Source: an uncultured Bacteroidales bacterium (GTDB taxonomy: Bacteria; Bacteroidota; Bacteroidia; Bacteroidales; P3). Taken from it: a stretch of 19,995 nt of DNA. This document shows, one piece after another, positions 5,644 to 14,433 of this stretch. A program made the translations under genes and the position numbers. The stretch lies in assembly GCA_937876865.1 (NCBI GenBank), contig CALEFF010000041.1:1-19995 (forward strand), in the 5' to 3' direction. The notes under the pieces were generated by a model. It was not told the DNA's origin. It worked only from the letters and a program-made list of their open reading frames with translations, and searched no databases. The first letter of the stretch is position 1; every line of letters starts with the position of its first letter.

Positions 5644-8600
5644 ATGGGTAAATTTAGAAAGAATTGGACAATTCTATTGTTCCTTTTGTTTGGCATTCGA
5701 TTAGGTGCTCAAACAGAAGTGCAAATTGGTAATGGAACACAAATAGGATACGTTCCCCTTGTGGCGATGCATACTGCAAGTTATGGGCAGAGTATTTATT
5801 TGAATACTGAACTGCCTGCTGGATTGATTACTTCAATCAGTTATCAATATGCTTTATCGGAAAATATTACTGTTTCTCCTACAACAATCTATATGGCTGA
5901 GGTTAGCAGAAGTAGTTATGGCGGAAATACTGATAGAGTGCCTGCTGATAGTCTTACACAAGTGTTTACGGGAAGTGTAACCTTTACGCAAGGTTGGGTA
6001 ACTATTAATTTAACAACTCCTTTTGACTATACAGGAGATGGAAATTTAGTTGTTGCTTATTTAAATAATAGTGCCGAATCTCTATCTTGGGAAGAATCAT
6101 ATTTTTATGTAACGCCAACTACTGAAAATATGTCTAATATAGCAGGAGTTTGGGGAGGAACATTAGATATAAACAATATTGGTTCTGGTTGGGAGACGCA
6201 TAATGAAAGTTTAGCTGTAAGACCAAATACAAAATTTGCATTTTCGTCAGCAGAAGACTTTTGTAATGACCCTCAAAACGTAACGGTAACAGAGATTACT
6301 GATAATTCTGCTCTTGTTAGTTGGACTGCTCCTGAGGGACAAACTACTTTTGGAGTTTCTTATAAGCTTGCAAATGCTAATGAATGGACTTTCCTTTCTA
6401 ATGTGATAGGCACTTCTTACACATTGGAAGGTTTGCAAGGTTTAACAGATTATCAAGTGAAGGTTTATACTGTTTGTGATGAAGAATCTACAAGTTTCGG
6501 AGTTGTGAAAAGTTTTCAAACTTCTGTTTCTGCTTCTCAAATTTCTTCACTTCCTTATTCTGAATCGTTTGATGAAGCAACTTCTATTTCTTCTTGGTTG
6601 ATTGATAATGGAAATGCTACAAATAAATGGTATTGGGGTGTTGCTGAAAATAATACAACAGAAGTGCCAAATGGAGGTTCTTTGTATATTTCTTCTAATG
6701 GAGGTATAACTGCTTCTTATGATAATGAGGCAGCTTCAAATGTTTTTGCTACTAAGTATCTTACCTTTTCAGATGCTTTGAATTTTAAGGTGGCTTTTGA
6801 TGTTAAGTGCTTGGGCGAAGGTGATTTTGATAATTTAGAAGTTTATCTTGTAAAGGGAGGAGAAAACTTAAATAATGATAATCTTCTTGGCTATTTTTCA
6901 GGAATAAATAGTTGGGAACGAAAAGAGTTTGTTGTGGATAATTCTTATGCTAATCAAAGTGTAAGATTGGTTCTTAAATGGAAAAATGATGGCAGTGAAG
7001 GGGTATCTCCTGGTGCAGTGGTTGATAATATTTCTATTGAGGCGTTGCCTTGTGGTATGATAGATGAGTTAAATATTACTTTTACTGAGAATAGTGGGGC
7101 TCCTGTTGCAATAGGAGTGATAGAAGATGCTAATAGCGATGTTAGTTCTTATCTTGTGGAATATAAGGCGAATGGCGATGAGGATTGGATTGCGTTTTCT
7201 ACTAATGCACCTACTTTTGATATTCTTGATTTGAGCTATGCAACTACTTACGCTATAAGAATCAAGGTGGTGTGTGATGAAAATCAAAGTGTGTGGTCTC
7301 CTATTCATTATTTTACTACTCCTTGTGGTGTTATTTCTGATTTTCCTTGGAGTGAAGGTTTTGAACAAGAATTTGTTTCTGATACTATTGGTAATCAAGT
7401 AGCCCCTTTGTGTTGGACTCAAATTGCTACCAATAGTAGTTATGCTTGGGTGATGAATACAATTTATGCTAATAATGGAGAAGGTTGTCTTCGTGGTAGT
7501 ATGACTCCGTATTTTATGCCTAATCCTGCGGTTAGTAGTTGGATGATTTCTCCTTCAATGGAATTTACAGGTGGGGAAAAATTAACTTTCTCTGTGAGAA
7601 AACAAAGTTTGTCTCACATTGTTAGATTTAGAATCTATGGTTTAGATGAAAGCGAACAACTTTTTTCAAGTGTAAGTGATACTTCTCGTTTTGAATTGAT
7701 TAGAACAATAGAATATAATGAGCCTCATACAGAATATACTACAATGGAAGTGGGTTTGAGTTCACTTTCTGCAAGAGGTAGATTTGCTTTTGTTATAGAT
7801 ACTTTGTCTAATGCTATTATTATTGATGATGTAATGGTTGAAGAAGCTGAGGATTGTCCTAATGTCTATAATGTTACTGCTACAAGATTATCTACTTCTT
7901 CTGTTGCAATTAATTTTGACACTACAAATACTAATGGAAGCGGTTGGGTAATTGCTTATGGTCAAGCACCAAGTCAAGAAGAGTTTGATCCTATTAGTAC
8001 ACCTTCTTCTCAACAAATTGCAATTACATCTTCTTCTCAATTACCATACGTTATTGATGGCTTATCGGCGGGAACTTATTATTTTGCAGTACAACAAGAT
8101 TGCGATGGTGCTTTCTCAGAACCTGCTGCTGTATTCTTCCCAGTCGTTAATGCTTTACCGTATTCTCAAAACTTTAATACTACAACGGTTTCAGAATGGG
8201 ATTTAAGCAATCATAGTGGAAACAATGTTTGGTATATTGATAGTTCAATGTATATTTCTAATAATGGTGGAGATAGTAATACATACGACTTTAATTCACA
8301 ATCAAAATCATACGCGGTAACTTATGTTTCTTTCCCTGCTGCTGCTTCCTTTACTATAACATACGATTGGAAGGCAATGGGGCAAATCGGAGGTTATGGA
8401 TCGGCTTATGACTATGGAAAAGTTTATTTAATCCCAGATACAATGGCGATACCTTCTGCAAATATTAACAATGTTTATGCGATATCGGAAAATCTTATAC
8501 AACAAAATACTTGGACAACAGATACAATAAATTTAGATGCTACATACGCAAATAGAGTTTGGAAGTTAATCTTTATGTGGCAAAACAATGCTTCACAAGG

Positions 8601-11142
8601 TACAAATCCTGCTCTTGCAGTAGATAACATTTCTATTGTTGCAAATAATTGTGGTCAAGTAGTTGATTTGAATGTTGAATATGCTCAAACTGCCGAAGGA
8701 TTAGTTGCTAATTTATCGTTTACAGATTATTCTCAAAATCCTTCTTATATAATAGAATACAAGTCAGAATCAGAATCAGAGTGGACAGTTATTTCTTCTG
8801 CTACTGCTCCTTATCAAATTTCAGATCTTGAATTTAATACAGAATATTCGTTTAGAGTTGCAGTAGAATGTGAAGATGGAACAATAACTCCATACGTTAC
8901 AATAACAAGTCAAAGCCCTTGTGCAGCAATTACACAACTTCCTTGGGGAGAAAGTTTCAATACTGCTCCAAATGAATGTTGGTCGTTTAGAAAAGGACAA
9001 TTGACAGAAACTACTTATACAAATGATTTACAAATACCTTCTCAATATGAAATGCCTTGGCAATTCAATGCCACAAATCAAGTTGGCGGTATTGCCAATG
9101 GAAGAATGCAAGCATATTTGTATGGAACAACAGCAAGATTTTGGTTGATTACTCCAACAGTTGATATTCCTCAGGAAGGAGTTTATGAGTTAAGTGTCGA
9201 TGTTTTGGCACGTAAATCAAGCGATGATATTGCACCAGCACCAGCACCAGATGATAAATTTGTGATTTTAGTTTCAACAGATAACGGAATTAGTTGGAAT
9301 ACTAATGATGCAATAATATATAACGATTCAGATTCAGATACGGCACATAATTTCTCTCAATTTAATCAAACTCCTACAAGAGTTAAATTTAGATTACAAG
9401 ATTCAGAAGGGACTTCTTATTCTGGATTAGTACGTTTTGCATTCTATTGCGAAAGTACTGTAAGCAATGGAAGTAATTTTGTTTTCATAGACAATATTGC
9501 ACTAAATCAATTCTCAGATTGTCCAATTCCTTCAAATCTTTCTGTAAGCAATATTACAAACAATACTGCTCTATTAACATTCAATCAAGATGAAGATGTT
9601 GAAGGTTGGGAATATATTGCAGTGCCAGAAGGTGCAAGTATAGAGAGCGTAACTCCTGTTGAAGTAGCAGAAAGTCCTGCAACGATAGAAAATCTTGAAG
9701 CAGAAATGAATTATACTGTTTATTTAAGATCAGTTTGTAGCGAAACCTCTTTTTCTCCTTGGTCTGTTGGTGTTTCATTCCTAACAACTCCAGATCCAAC
9801 AACTATTCCTTATTCTTGTGATTTTGATTTTGAACAAGGAGAAGCAACAGGTTGGTTGTTAAAGAATGGAACTTGTGCAAACTATTGGGCAATAAATGGA
9901 CAATTGTTTATAACTTCTGACGGAACTACACAAGAATACGGTTCAGGTACAAGTGTTGTTTTAGCAGAAAAACTATTCCAATTTGAAGACTCAGATTCTA
10001 TAAGAATTTCATTTGATTTGACAATAGGAGGAGAAACAGCATACGATGTTCCTTACGATTATTTGAAAGTATTCTTCTTGCCAGAAAATGAAAATCTTGA
10101 ACCAAGTTCAGCAATACCAACTCCTCAATATGCTTATGCAGACTATTCTCAAAATGTTATATTGACAAATTCAGACGGAGGCTATTATATCAATATGACT
10201 ACTCAAACAATCAATATAACACTTCCAACCCCTACGGAAGCACGCAAGTTAGTTTTCCTTTGGGTTAACGATAATTCTATGGGTTCACAACCTGGTGCGA
10301 TAATAGATAATTTCAGTATCACTTATGCAACAGAACCTCAAACATCTTGTTTGGCACCAACAAATCTTAGCATAGAAAACTCCAATGATACAATTACATT
10401 CTCTTGGCAAGCAGTAGGAAGTGAGACTCAATGGGAAGTTCGTTTAGGTGAAGCAGAAGCAATAGTAGTTGAAACTCCTGTATACCAATTTACAAACCTT
10501 GCAATAGGACAATATACTGCATACGTAAGAGCAATTTGTGGTGAAGACTCATATTCAGAATGGACTTCAATAGATTTTGAAGTTGTTATTGTAGAACCTA
10601 TTGTAACAACAAACGATGCAACAAACATAACAGCAAATTCTGCAACACTTACAGCAACTATTCAATTAGGAAATCAAACTCCAAGTTCAGCAGGATTTAA
10701 ATATAAGGTTATTGGAGCAGAAGAATGGATGGAAGAAATTATTTCTACTACAACTTTTGAAACATTAACTCTTGAATTATCAAATTTAGTTGCTGCAACA
10801 GAATATGAGTTTAAGGCATTTGTAGTTTGTGGAGAAACAGAATATGAAGGAGAAGTGAAAACATTCTCAACTCTTGCTTCATTGCAAGAAGAATTAAGCA
10901 ATATGCTTTCTGTTAGTTTGTATCCAAATCCAGCAAAAGAATCTGCAACCTTAGAATTCTCAGGATTGAACAGTGAGGCTACAATTTCAATTGTTAATAT
11001 GAAAGGACAAATCATAAAAACAATAGATATTCAAGCTTTACAAACTTATGAATTGAACTTAACTGATTTTGCAAGTGGAGTTTATTACGTGAAAGTAATT
11101 ACAGAGGGCAAAATTATAACACAAAAACTAATAGTTAAATAG
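5644..11142 (+). CDS. giant type IX-secreted protein, fibronectin III and choice-of-anchor J modules
   Basis: A 1832-residue exported protein. It has a signal peptide (about 1-23, ending G-A-Q) and an N-terminal beta-rich domain (about 24-205). Fibronectin III-like units then alternate with five choice-of-anchor J (cleaved-adhesin-like) modules at about 303-468, 559-736, 837-1000, 1092-1292 and 1386-1567. These open with variants of L-P-Y-S-E-S-F or L-P-W-G-E-S-F and close with variants of V-D-N-I-S-I. Two fibronectin-like units (about 1567-1735) and a C-terminal type IX sorting domain (from about 1755; Y-P-N-P-A motif, last residues K-L-I-V-K) follow. It should cross the outer membrane by the type IX system and be released or surface-anchored. 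Ligand unknown: adhesion or polymer binding is inference. No protease or glycosidase catalytic motif was seen. It has its own promoter and terminator, so it is probably monocistronic. Confidence 0.9.
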   Translation: MGKFRKNWTILLFLLFGIRLGAQTEVQIGNGTQIGYVPLVAMHTASYGQSIYLNTELPAGLITSISYQYALSENITVSPTTIYMAEVSRSSYGGNTDRVPADSLTQVFTGSVTFTQGWVTINLTTPFDYTGDGNLVVAYLNNSAESLSWEESYFYVTPTTENMSNIAGVWGGTLDINNIGSGWETHNESLAVRPNTKFAFSSAEDFCNDPQNVTVTEITDNSALVSWTAPEGQTTFGVSYKLANANEWTFLSNVIGTSYTLEGLQGLTDYQVKVYTVCDEESTSFGVVKSFQTSVSASQISSLPYSESFDEATSISSWLIDNGNATNKWYWGVAENNTTEVPNGGSLYISSNGGITASYDNEAASNVFATKYLTFSDALNFKVAFDVKCLGEGDFDNLEVYLVKGGENLNNDNLLGYFSGINSWERKEFVVDNSYANQSVRLVLKWKNDGSEGVSPGAVVDNISIEALPCGMIDELNITFTENSGAPVAIGVIEDANSDVSSYLVEYKANGDEDWIAFSTNAPTFDILDLSYATTYAIRIKVVCDENQSVWSPIHYFTTPCGVISDFPWSEGFEQEFVSDTIGNQVAPLCWTQIATNSSYAWVMNTIYANNGEGCLRGSMTPYFMPNPAVSSWMISPSMEFTGGEKLTFSVRKQSLSHIVRFRIYGLDESEQLFSSVSDTSRFELIRTIEYNEPHTEYTTMEVGLSSLSARGRFAFVIDTLSNAIIIDDVMVEEAEDCPNVYNVTATRLSTSSVAINFDTTNTNGSGWVIAYGQAPSQEEFDPISTPSSQQIAITSSSQLPYVIDGLSAGTYYFAVQQDCDGAFSEPAAVFFPVVNALPYSQNFNTTTVSEWDLSNHSGNNVWYIDSSMYISNNGGDSNTYDFNSQSKSYAVTYVSFPAAASFTITYDWKAMGQIGGYGSAYDYGKVYLIPDTMAIPSANINNVYAISENLIQQNTWTTDTINLDATYANRVWKLIFMWQNNASQGTNPALAVDNISIVANNCGQVVDLNVEYAQTAEGLVANLSFTDYSQNPSYIIEYKSESESEWTVISSATAPYQISDLEFNTEYSFRVAVECEDGTITPYVTITSQSPCAAITQLPWGESFNTAPNECWSFRKGQLTETTYTNDLQIPSQYEMPWQFNATNQVGGIANGRMQAYLYGTTARFWLITPTVDIPQEGVYELSVDVLARKSSDDIAPAPAPDDKFVILVSTDNGISWNTNDAIIYNDSDSDTAHNFSQFNQTPTRVKFRLQDSEGTSYSGLVRFAFYCESTVSNGSNFVFIDNIALNQFSDCPIPSNLSVSNITNNTALLTFNQDEDVEGWEYIAVPEGASIESVTPVEVAESPATIENLEAEMNYTVYLRSVCSETSFSPWSVGVSFLTTPDPTTIPYSCDFDFEQGEATGWLLKNGTCANYWAINGQLFITSDGTTQEYGSGTSVVLAEKLFQFEDSDSIRISFDLTIGGETAYDVPYDYLKVFFLPENENLEPSSAIPTPQYAYADYSQNVILTNSDGGYYINMTTQTINITLPTPTEARKLVFLWVNDNSMGSQPGAIIDNFSITYATEPQTSCLAPTNLSIENSNDTITFSWQAVGSETQWEVRLGEAEAIVVETPVYQFTNLAIGQYTAYVRAICGEDSYSEWTSIDFEVVIVEPIVTTNDATNITANSATLTATIQLGNQTPSSAGFKYKVIGAEEWMEEIISTTTFETLTLELSNLVAATEYEFKAFVVCGETEYEGEVKTFSTLASLQEELSNMLSVSLYPNPAKESATLEFSGLNSEATISIVNMKGQIIKTIDIQALQTYELNLTDFASGVYYVKVITEGKIITQKLIVK

Positions 11143-11160
11143 TTTAATTCTCAATAACAT

Positions 11161-11199
11161 AAGCGGAGTAACAGAGAAAAATGTTGCTCCGCTTTTTTT
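11161..11199 (+). terminator. terminator of the giant surface-protein gene
   Basis: AAGCGGAGTAACA (11161-11173) pairs with TGTTGCTCCGCTT (11182-11194), 13 bp with one G-T pair and an 8-nt loop, followed by a T run to 11199. It begins 18 nt after the stop codon. Confidence 0.88.
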
Positions 11200-11218
11200 C
11201 TTTATCATTAAGTTTTAT

Positions 11219-11226
11219 TATTTTTG
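11219..11226 (+). promoter_or_regulatory. trpS promoter -7 box, nearly at the start codon
   Basis: TATTTTTG matches TAnnTTTG and ends only 6 nt before the ATG at 11233. Because transcription in this phylum starts about 5-7 nt after the box, the mRNA would be leaderless or nearly so. A -33 TTTG is not evident. Confidence 0.55.
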
Positions 11227-11232
11227 CACACT

Positions 11233-12228
11233 ATGAAGACAATAGTAAGCGGAATGCGTCCCACAGGAAACCTACACTTAGGTAATTATTTTGGGGCTTT
11301 AAGAAATTTTATTCAATTACAAGAGAAAGAAAATTGTTTCTTTTTTATAGCAGATTATCATTCACTAACTACTCACCCAAATCCAAGTGATTTACATCAA
11401 AGAGTAAGAACAATACTTGCACAATATATTGCTTGTGGCTTAGACCCTGAGAAAGCAACAATATATGTTCAAAGTCAAGTTCCAGAAACAGCAGAATTAT
11501 ATATGTTCCTAAATATGAATGCTTATTTAGGAGAATTGGAAAGAGTAACTTCTTTTAAAGATAAGGTAAGACAAAACCCTCAAAATGTTAATGCAGGACT
11601 TTTGACTTATCCAACCCTTATGGCAGCAGATATAATCTTGCATAAAGCAACACATGTGCCTGTTGGAAAAGACCAAGAGCAACATTTGGAAATGACACGT
11701 ACCTTTGCAGGAAGATTTAACCGCATGTATGGAGTAGATTACTTTCCTGAACCGGTTGCATACAACTTTACAGGAGAGTTAATCAAGGTTCCAGGCTTGG
11801 ACGGTAGTGGAAAAATGGGTAAAAGTGAAGGAGAAGCAAATGCAATCTTTTTAACAGATGAGCCAAATGTATTGAAGAAAAAAATAATGAGAGCAAAAAC
11901 CGATTCAGGTCCACAAACTCCAAACTCAGAAAAAACAACAGAAATAGAAAACTTATTTTCATTACTCAAACTTGTTTCAAAAGAAGAAGTAATTAAAGAG
12001 TTTGATGCTCAATATGCCGATTGTTCAATAAGATATGGCGATTTAAAGAAACAATTAGCCGAAGATATGGAAAACTTTGTTGCACCTTTAAGAGAGAGAA
12101 TAAAAGAAGTAGAAGCAGATAGCGAATATCTTTCAAAAGTTGCAAAAATAGGAAACGAAAAAGCAAGAGAATCGGCAATCAAAACCATTAAAGAAGTAAG
12201 AGAAATCATAGGATTTAGAAATATATAA
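11233..12228 (+). CDS. trpS: tryptophanyl-tRNA synthetase
   Basis: Charges tRNA-Trp with tryptophan in the cytosol; class I aminoacyl-tRNA synthetase, 331 residues, a normal length for bacterial TrpS. The ATP-binding HIGH-type motif is T-G-N-L-H-L-G-N (11-18), and the KMSKS loop is K-M-G-K-S (194-198) within the conserved G-L-D-G-S-G segment. D-Y-H-S-L-T-T (41-47) and the G-K-D-Q-E-Q-H segment (145-151) are also typical. The ATG at 11233 is chosen over an in-frame TTG at 11224, because that TTG lies in the promoter box and conserved homology starts at M-K-T-I-V-S-G. yebC follows 23 nt downstream without a terminator, so the two are probably co-transcribed. Confidence 0.96.
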   Translation: MKTIVSGMRPTGNLHLGNYFGALRNFIQLQEKENCFFFIADYHSLTTHPNPSDLHQRVRTILAQYIACGLDPEKATIYVQSQVPETAELYMFLNMNAYLGELERVTSFKDKVRQNPQNVNAGLLTYPTLMAADIILHKATHVPVGKDQEQHLEMTRTFAGRFNRMYGVDYFPEPVAYNFTGELIKVPGLDGSGKMGKSEGEANAIFLTDEPNVLKKKIMRAKTDSGPQTPNSEKTTEIENLFSLLKLVSKEEVIKEFDAQYADCSIRYGDLKKQLAEDMENFVAPLRERIKEVEADSEYLSKVAKIGNEKARESAIKTIKEVREIIGFRNI

Positions 12229-12251
12229 ATAAAAAATAAAAATTAATCGAT

Positions 12252-12995
12252 ATGTCAGGACATAATAAGTGGTCAACTATTAAAAGAAAAAAAGGAGCGT
12301 TAGATAGCAAACGTTCAAAAATATTCTCAAAGATAATAAAAGATATAACAGTAGCAGTAAAAGAAGGCGGTCCAGATCCAGATTCAAATGCAAGACTTCG
12401 TTTAGCAGTAGCAAATGCCAAAGGAGCAAATATGCCAAAAGATACTTTGCAAAGAGCAATCAATAAAGCAGGCGATAAAAACACAGCAGCTTTGCAAGAA
12501 CTTACCTTTGAATGTTACGCACCTCACGGAATTGCAGTTTTTGTTGAGTGCTTAACAGACAATAACAATCGTTCAGTAGCAGCAGTTCGTTCTGTTTTCA
12601 ATAAATTTGGAGGAACAATGGGAACAAATGGTTCATTAGGCTTTATCTTCCAAAGAAAAGGAGTATTCCAAATAGCAATTGGCGAAAGAGATGCTGACGA
12701 ATTAGAAATGGCATTGATAGAAGCAGGTGCAGATGAAATAGAAAGAGAAGACGAGTACTTTACAGTATATACAAAAATGGAAGACTTCGCTGCAATGCAA
12801 AAAGGATTAGAAGAAGCAGGCATAGAAGCAGAAAGTGCAGAACTTCAAAGAATACCTAACACTACAACAGAACTTCCATTAGCAGAAGGATTAAAAGTTA
12901 TGAAACTAATAAATCTTTTGGAAGAAGACGATGATGTACAAGCAGTTTACCATACGTTAGAAATGACTGATGAGTTAATGGAAAACGCAGAATAA
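12252..12995 (+). CDS. yebC: YebC/TACO1-family protein
   Basis: A 247-residue YebC-family protein, full length. The N-terminus M-S-G-H-N-K-W-S-T-I-K is the family signature, followed by the conserved K-R-S-K-I-F segment and the N-A-K-G-A-N-M-P-K-D segment. The family was long called a transcriptional regulator. The mitochondrial member TACO1 and some bacterial YebC proteins act in translation, so a ribosome-associated role is possible. The trpS-yebC spacing of 23 nt and the terminator directly after it suggest a two-gene unit. Which activity applies here cannot be read from sequence. Confidence 0.95.
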   Translation: MSGHNKWSTIKRKKGALDSKRSKIFSKIIKDITVAVKEGGPDPDSNARLRLAVANAKGANMPKDTLQRAINKAGDKNTAALQELTFECYAPHGIAVFVECLTDNNNRSVAAVRSVFNKFGGTMGTNGSLGFIFQRKGVFQIAIGERDADELEMALIEAGADEIEREDEYFTVYTKMEDFAAMQKGLEEAGIEAESAELQRIPNTTTELPLAEGLKVMKLINLLEEDDDVQAVYHTLEMTDELMENAE

Positions 12996-13007
12996 TTTAT
13001 TTCATTA

Positions 13008-13035
13008 AGAGGGCTTTTTCACTAAGCCCTCTTTT
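13008..13035 (+). terminator. trpS-yebC terminator
   Basis: AGAGGGCTT (13008-13016) pairs with AAGCCCTCT (13024-13032), a 9-bp GC-rich stem with a 7-nt loop, followed by TTTT. It lies 12 nt after the yebC stop and separates that unit from rsmI. Confidence 0.85.
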
Positions 13036-13053
13036 GTATTTAAAAGAAACAAT

Positions 13054-13716
13054 ATGCTATATTTAGTTCCAACTCCAATAGGTAATCTTGAAGATATGAC
13101 ATTTAGGGCAGTGAAAGTTCTAAAAAATGTCCAATTGATATTATGTGAAGACACAAGAACATCACGTCCGCTTTTAAATCATTATGAAATTACAACACCT
13201 TTGCAATCTCATCATCTCTTCAATGAACATCAAACTTTAAATTATATAGTAGAAAGACTATTATCAGGAGAAGATATAGCATTGATAACAGACGCAGGAA
13301 CACCTGCTATATCCGATCCAGGATTTCTTTTAGTAAGAGAATGCGTTCGCAATAATATAGAAGTAAGTTGCCTTCCGGGAGCAACAGCCTTTGTACCTGC
13401 ACTTGTAAGTTCAGGATTTCCTTGTGAGAAATTTTGCTTTGAAGGATTTCTTCCTCATAAAAAAGGACGTCAATCACGTTTAGAATTTCTAAAAACCGAA
13501 ACCCGTACAATAATCTTTTACGAATCGCCTCACCGTCTTCATAAGACTTTGCTACAATTTTGCGAAACTTTTGGAGAAGAAAGACTTGTAAGCGTATCAA
13601 GAGAGATTAGTAAAAAATTTGAAGAAATAACAAGAGGCACTCTAAAAGAAGTAGCCGAACATTTTGCAGAAAAAAATGTGAAAGGTGAAATCGTTATAGT
13701 CCTTTCAGCCGAGTAG
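13054..13716 (+). CDS. rsmI: 16S rRNA (cytidine-1402-2'-O)-methyltransferase RsmI
   Basis: A 220-residue tetrapyrrole-methylase-fold enzyme that 2'-O-methylates C1402 in the decoding centre of 16S rRNA with SAM. Visible family motifs are V-P-T-P-I-G-N-L (5-12), C-E-D-T-R-T-S (31-37), L-I-T-D-A-G-T-P-A-I-S-D-P-G (77-90), L-P-G-A-T-A (107-112) and F-Y-E-S-P-H-R (155-161). It is at the short end of the family's usual length; E. coli RsmI carries an extra C-terminal extension. The ATG at 13054 begins the conserved segment directly. It sits 18 nt beyond the yebC terminator with no obvious TAnnTTTG box, so it may depend on read-through. It converges with ruvC. Confidence 0.94.
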   Translation: MLYLVPTPIGNLEDMTFRAVKVLKNVQLILCEDTRTSRPLLNHYEITTPLQSHHLFNEHQTLNYIVERLLSGEDIALITDAGTPAISDPGFLLVRECVRNNIEVSCLPGATAFVPALVSSGFPCEKFCFEGFLPHKKGRQSRLEFLKTETRTIIFYESPHRLHKTLLQFCETFGEERLVSVSREISKKFEEITRGTLKEVAEHFAEKNVKGEIVIVLSAE

Positions 13717-13725
13717 GAAAAAAAT

Positions 13726-13793
13726 CAAAGAAAAAATAAAAAAAAGCAAAGAAAAAAAATAATAAAACAAAGAAAAAATTTAAAATTTCTTTG
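13726..13793. repeat. CAAAG/CTTTG motifs in exact 21-bp phase
   Basis: CAAAG starts at 13726, 13747 and 13768, each followed by a run of A, and the inverted CTTTG starts at 13789: all steps are 21 bp. On the minus strand the units resemble those at 5251-5292. The third unit and the inverted fourth form the terminator hairpin at 13761-13800. Confidence 0.65.
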
Positions 13794-13800
13794 TTTTATT
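13761..13800. terminator. bidirectional terminator between rsmI and ruvC
   Basis: AATAAAACAAAGAAA (13761-13775) and TTTCTTTGTTTTATT (13786-13800) form a perfect 15-bp AT-rich inverted repeat with a 10-nt loop. The ruvC stop codon (13796-13798, minus strand) is inside the right arm. T-rich flanks occur on both strands, as expected for convergent genes. Confidence 0.65.
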
Positions 13801-14371
13801 TTACCCTATCGGGATTCTGACTTATGAAACTTGCCCAAGAGGTTTTCTTTGTAGAAGATTTATTTGCAGTAGTCTTGACACTGCTCAATTCTTCTTTTTG
13901 ATAACTATGACAAACCGCCACAGCCAAAGCATCAGTTGCGTCAAGATGCGAAGGAATCGCCTCAAAATTAAACATTCTCTGTAACATATTTGCTACTTGT
14001 TCCTTTGAAGCGGCACCATTGCCTGTAATTGATTGTTTAATCTTACGAGGGGAATATTCAACAAAAGGAATGCTACGAGAAAACGCTGCTGCAATACAAA
14101 TTCCTTGTGCTCTACCAAGTTTTAACATTGATTGCACGTTTTTTCCAAAGAAAGGGGCTTCAATAGCCAATATATCAGGTTTGAAAATATCAATTATTTC
14201 AGTAATTTGGTCAAAAAGTTTTTTCATCTTTGTGCTTAAATCATCTTTTGTTCCAAGTACAAGTACGTCCATTTTAAGTAATTGACTTTGTTTTCCTCTT
14301 TGTTCTATAATAGAATAGCCTAAAACATTAGTACCAGGGTCAATCCCAAGAATAACTCTTTCTTTCTCCAT
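13796..14371 (-). CDS. ruvC: Holliday-junction resolvase RuvC
   Basis: A 191-residue crossover-junction endodeoxyribonuclease that cuts four-way junctions with RuvAB in recombinational repair. The four catalytic acidic residues of the family are present: Asp11 (G-I-D-P-G-T), Glu71 (A-I-E-A-P-F-F), Asp144 and Asp147 (H-L-D-A-T-D-A-L-A). The conserved G-N-G-A-A-S-K-E-Q-V (117-126) is also there. The C-terminal 25 residues or so are a Ser/Thr/Lys-rich tail beyond the core fold. It has its own promoter box 22 nt upstream, is divergent from the peptide transporter, and converges on rsmI. Confidence 0.96.
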   Translation of the reverse strand: MEKERVILGIDPGTNVLGYSIIEQRGKQSQLLKMDVLVLGTKDDLSTKMKKLFDQITEIIDIFKPDILAIEAPFFGKNVQSMLKLGRAQGICIAAAFSRSIPFVEYSPRKIKQSITGNGAASKEQVANMLQRMFNFEAIPSHLDATDALAVAVCHSYQKEELSSVKTTANKSSTKKTSWASFISQNPDRVK

Positions 14372-14393
14372 ATTTTTTTACTGAAATTTTTTA

Positions 14394-14401
14394 CAAAGAT
14401 A
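14394..14401 (-). promoter_or_regulatory. ruvC promoter -7 box
   Basis: On the minus strand this reads TATCTTTG, matching TAnnTTTG, 22 nt before the ruvC ATG. A TTTG at 14425-14428 (minus) is a possible -33 element, though the 23-bp gap is longer than the usual 19-21. Confidence 0.55.
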
Positions 14402-14433
14402 CGTTTTTTATACATTAAAAACCGCAAAATCTT

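Noticed and set aside
11224..11232. TTG start at 11224 for trpS
   Set aside because: It lies inside the TAnnTTTG promoter box, and conserved TrpS sequence begins at the ATG at 11233.
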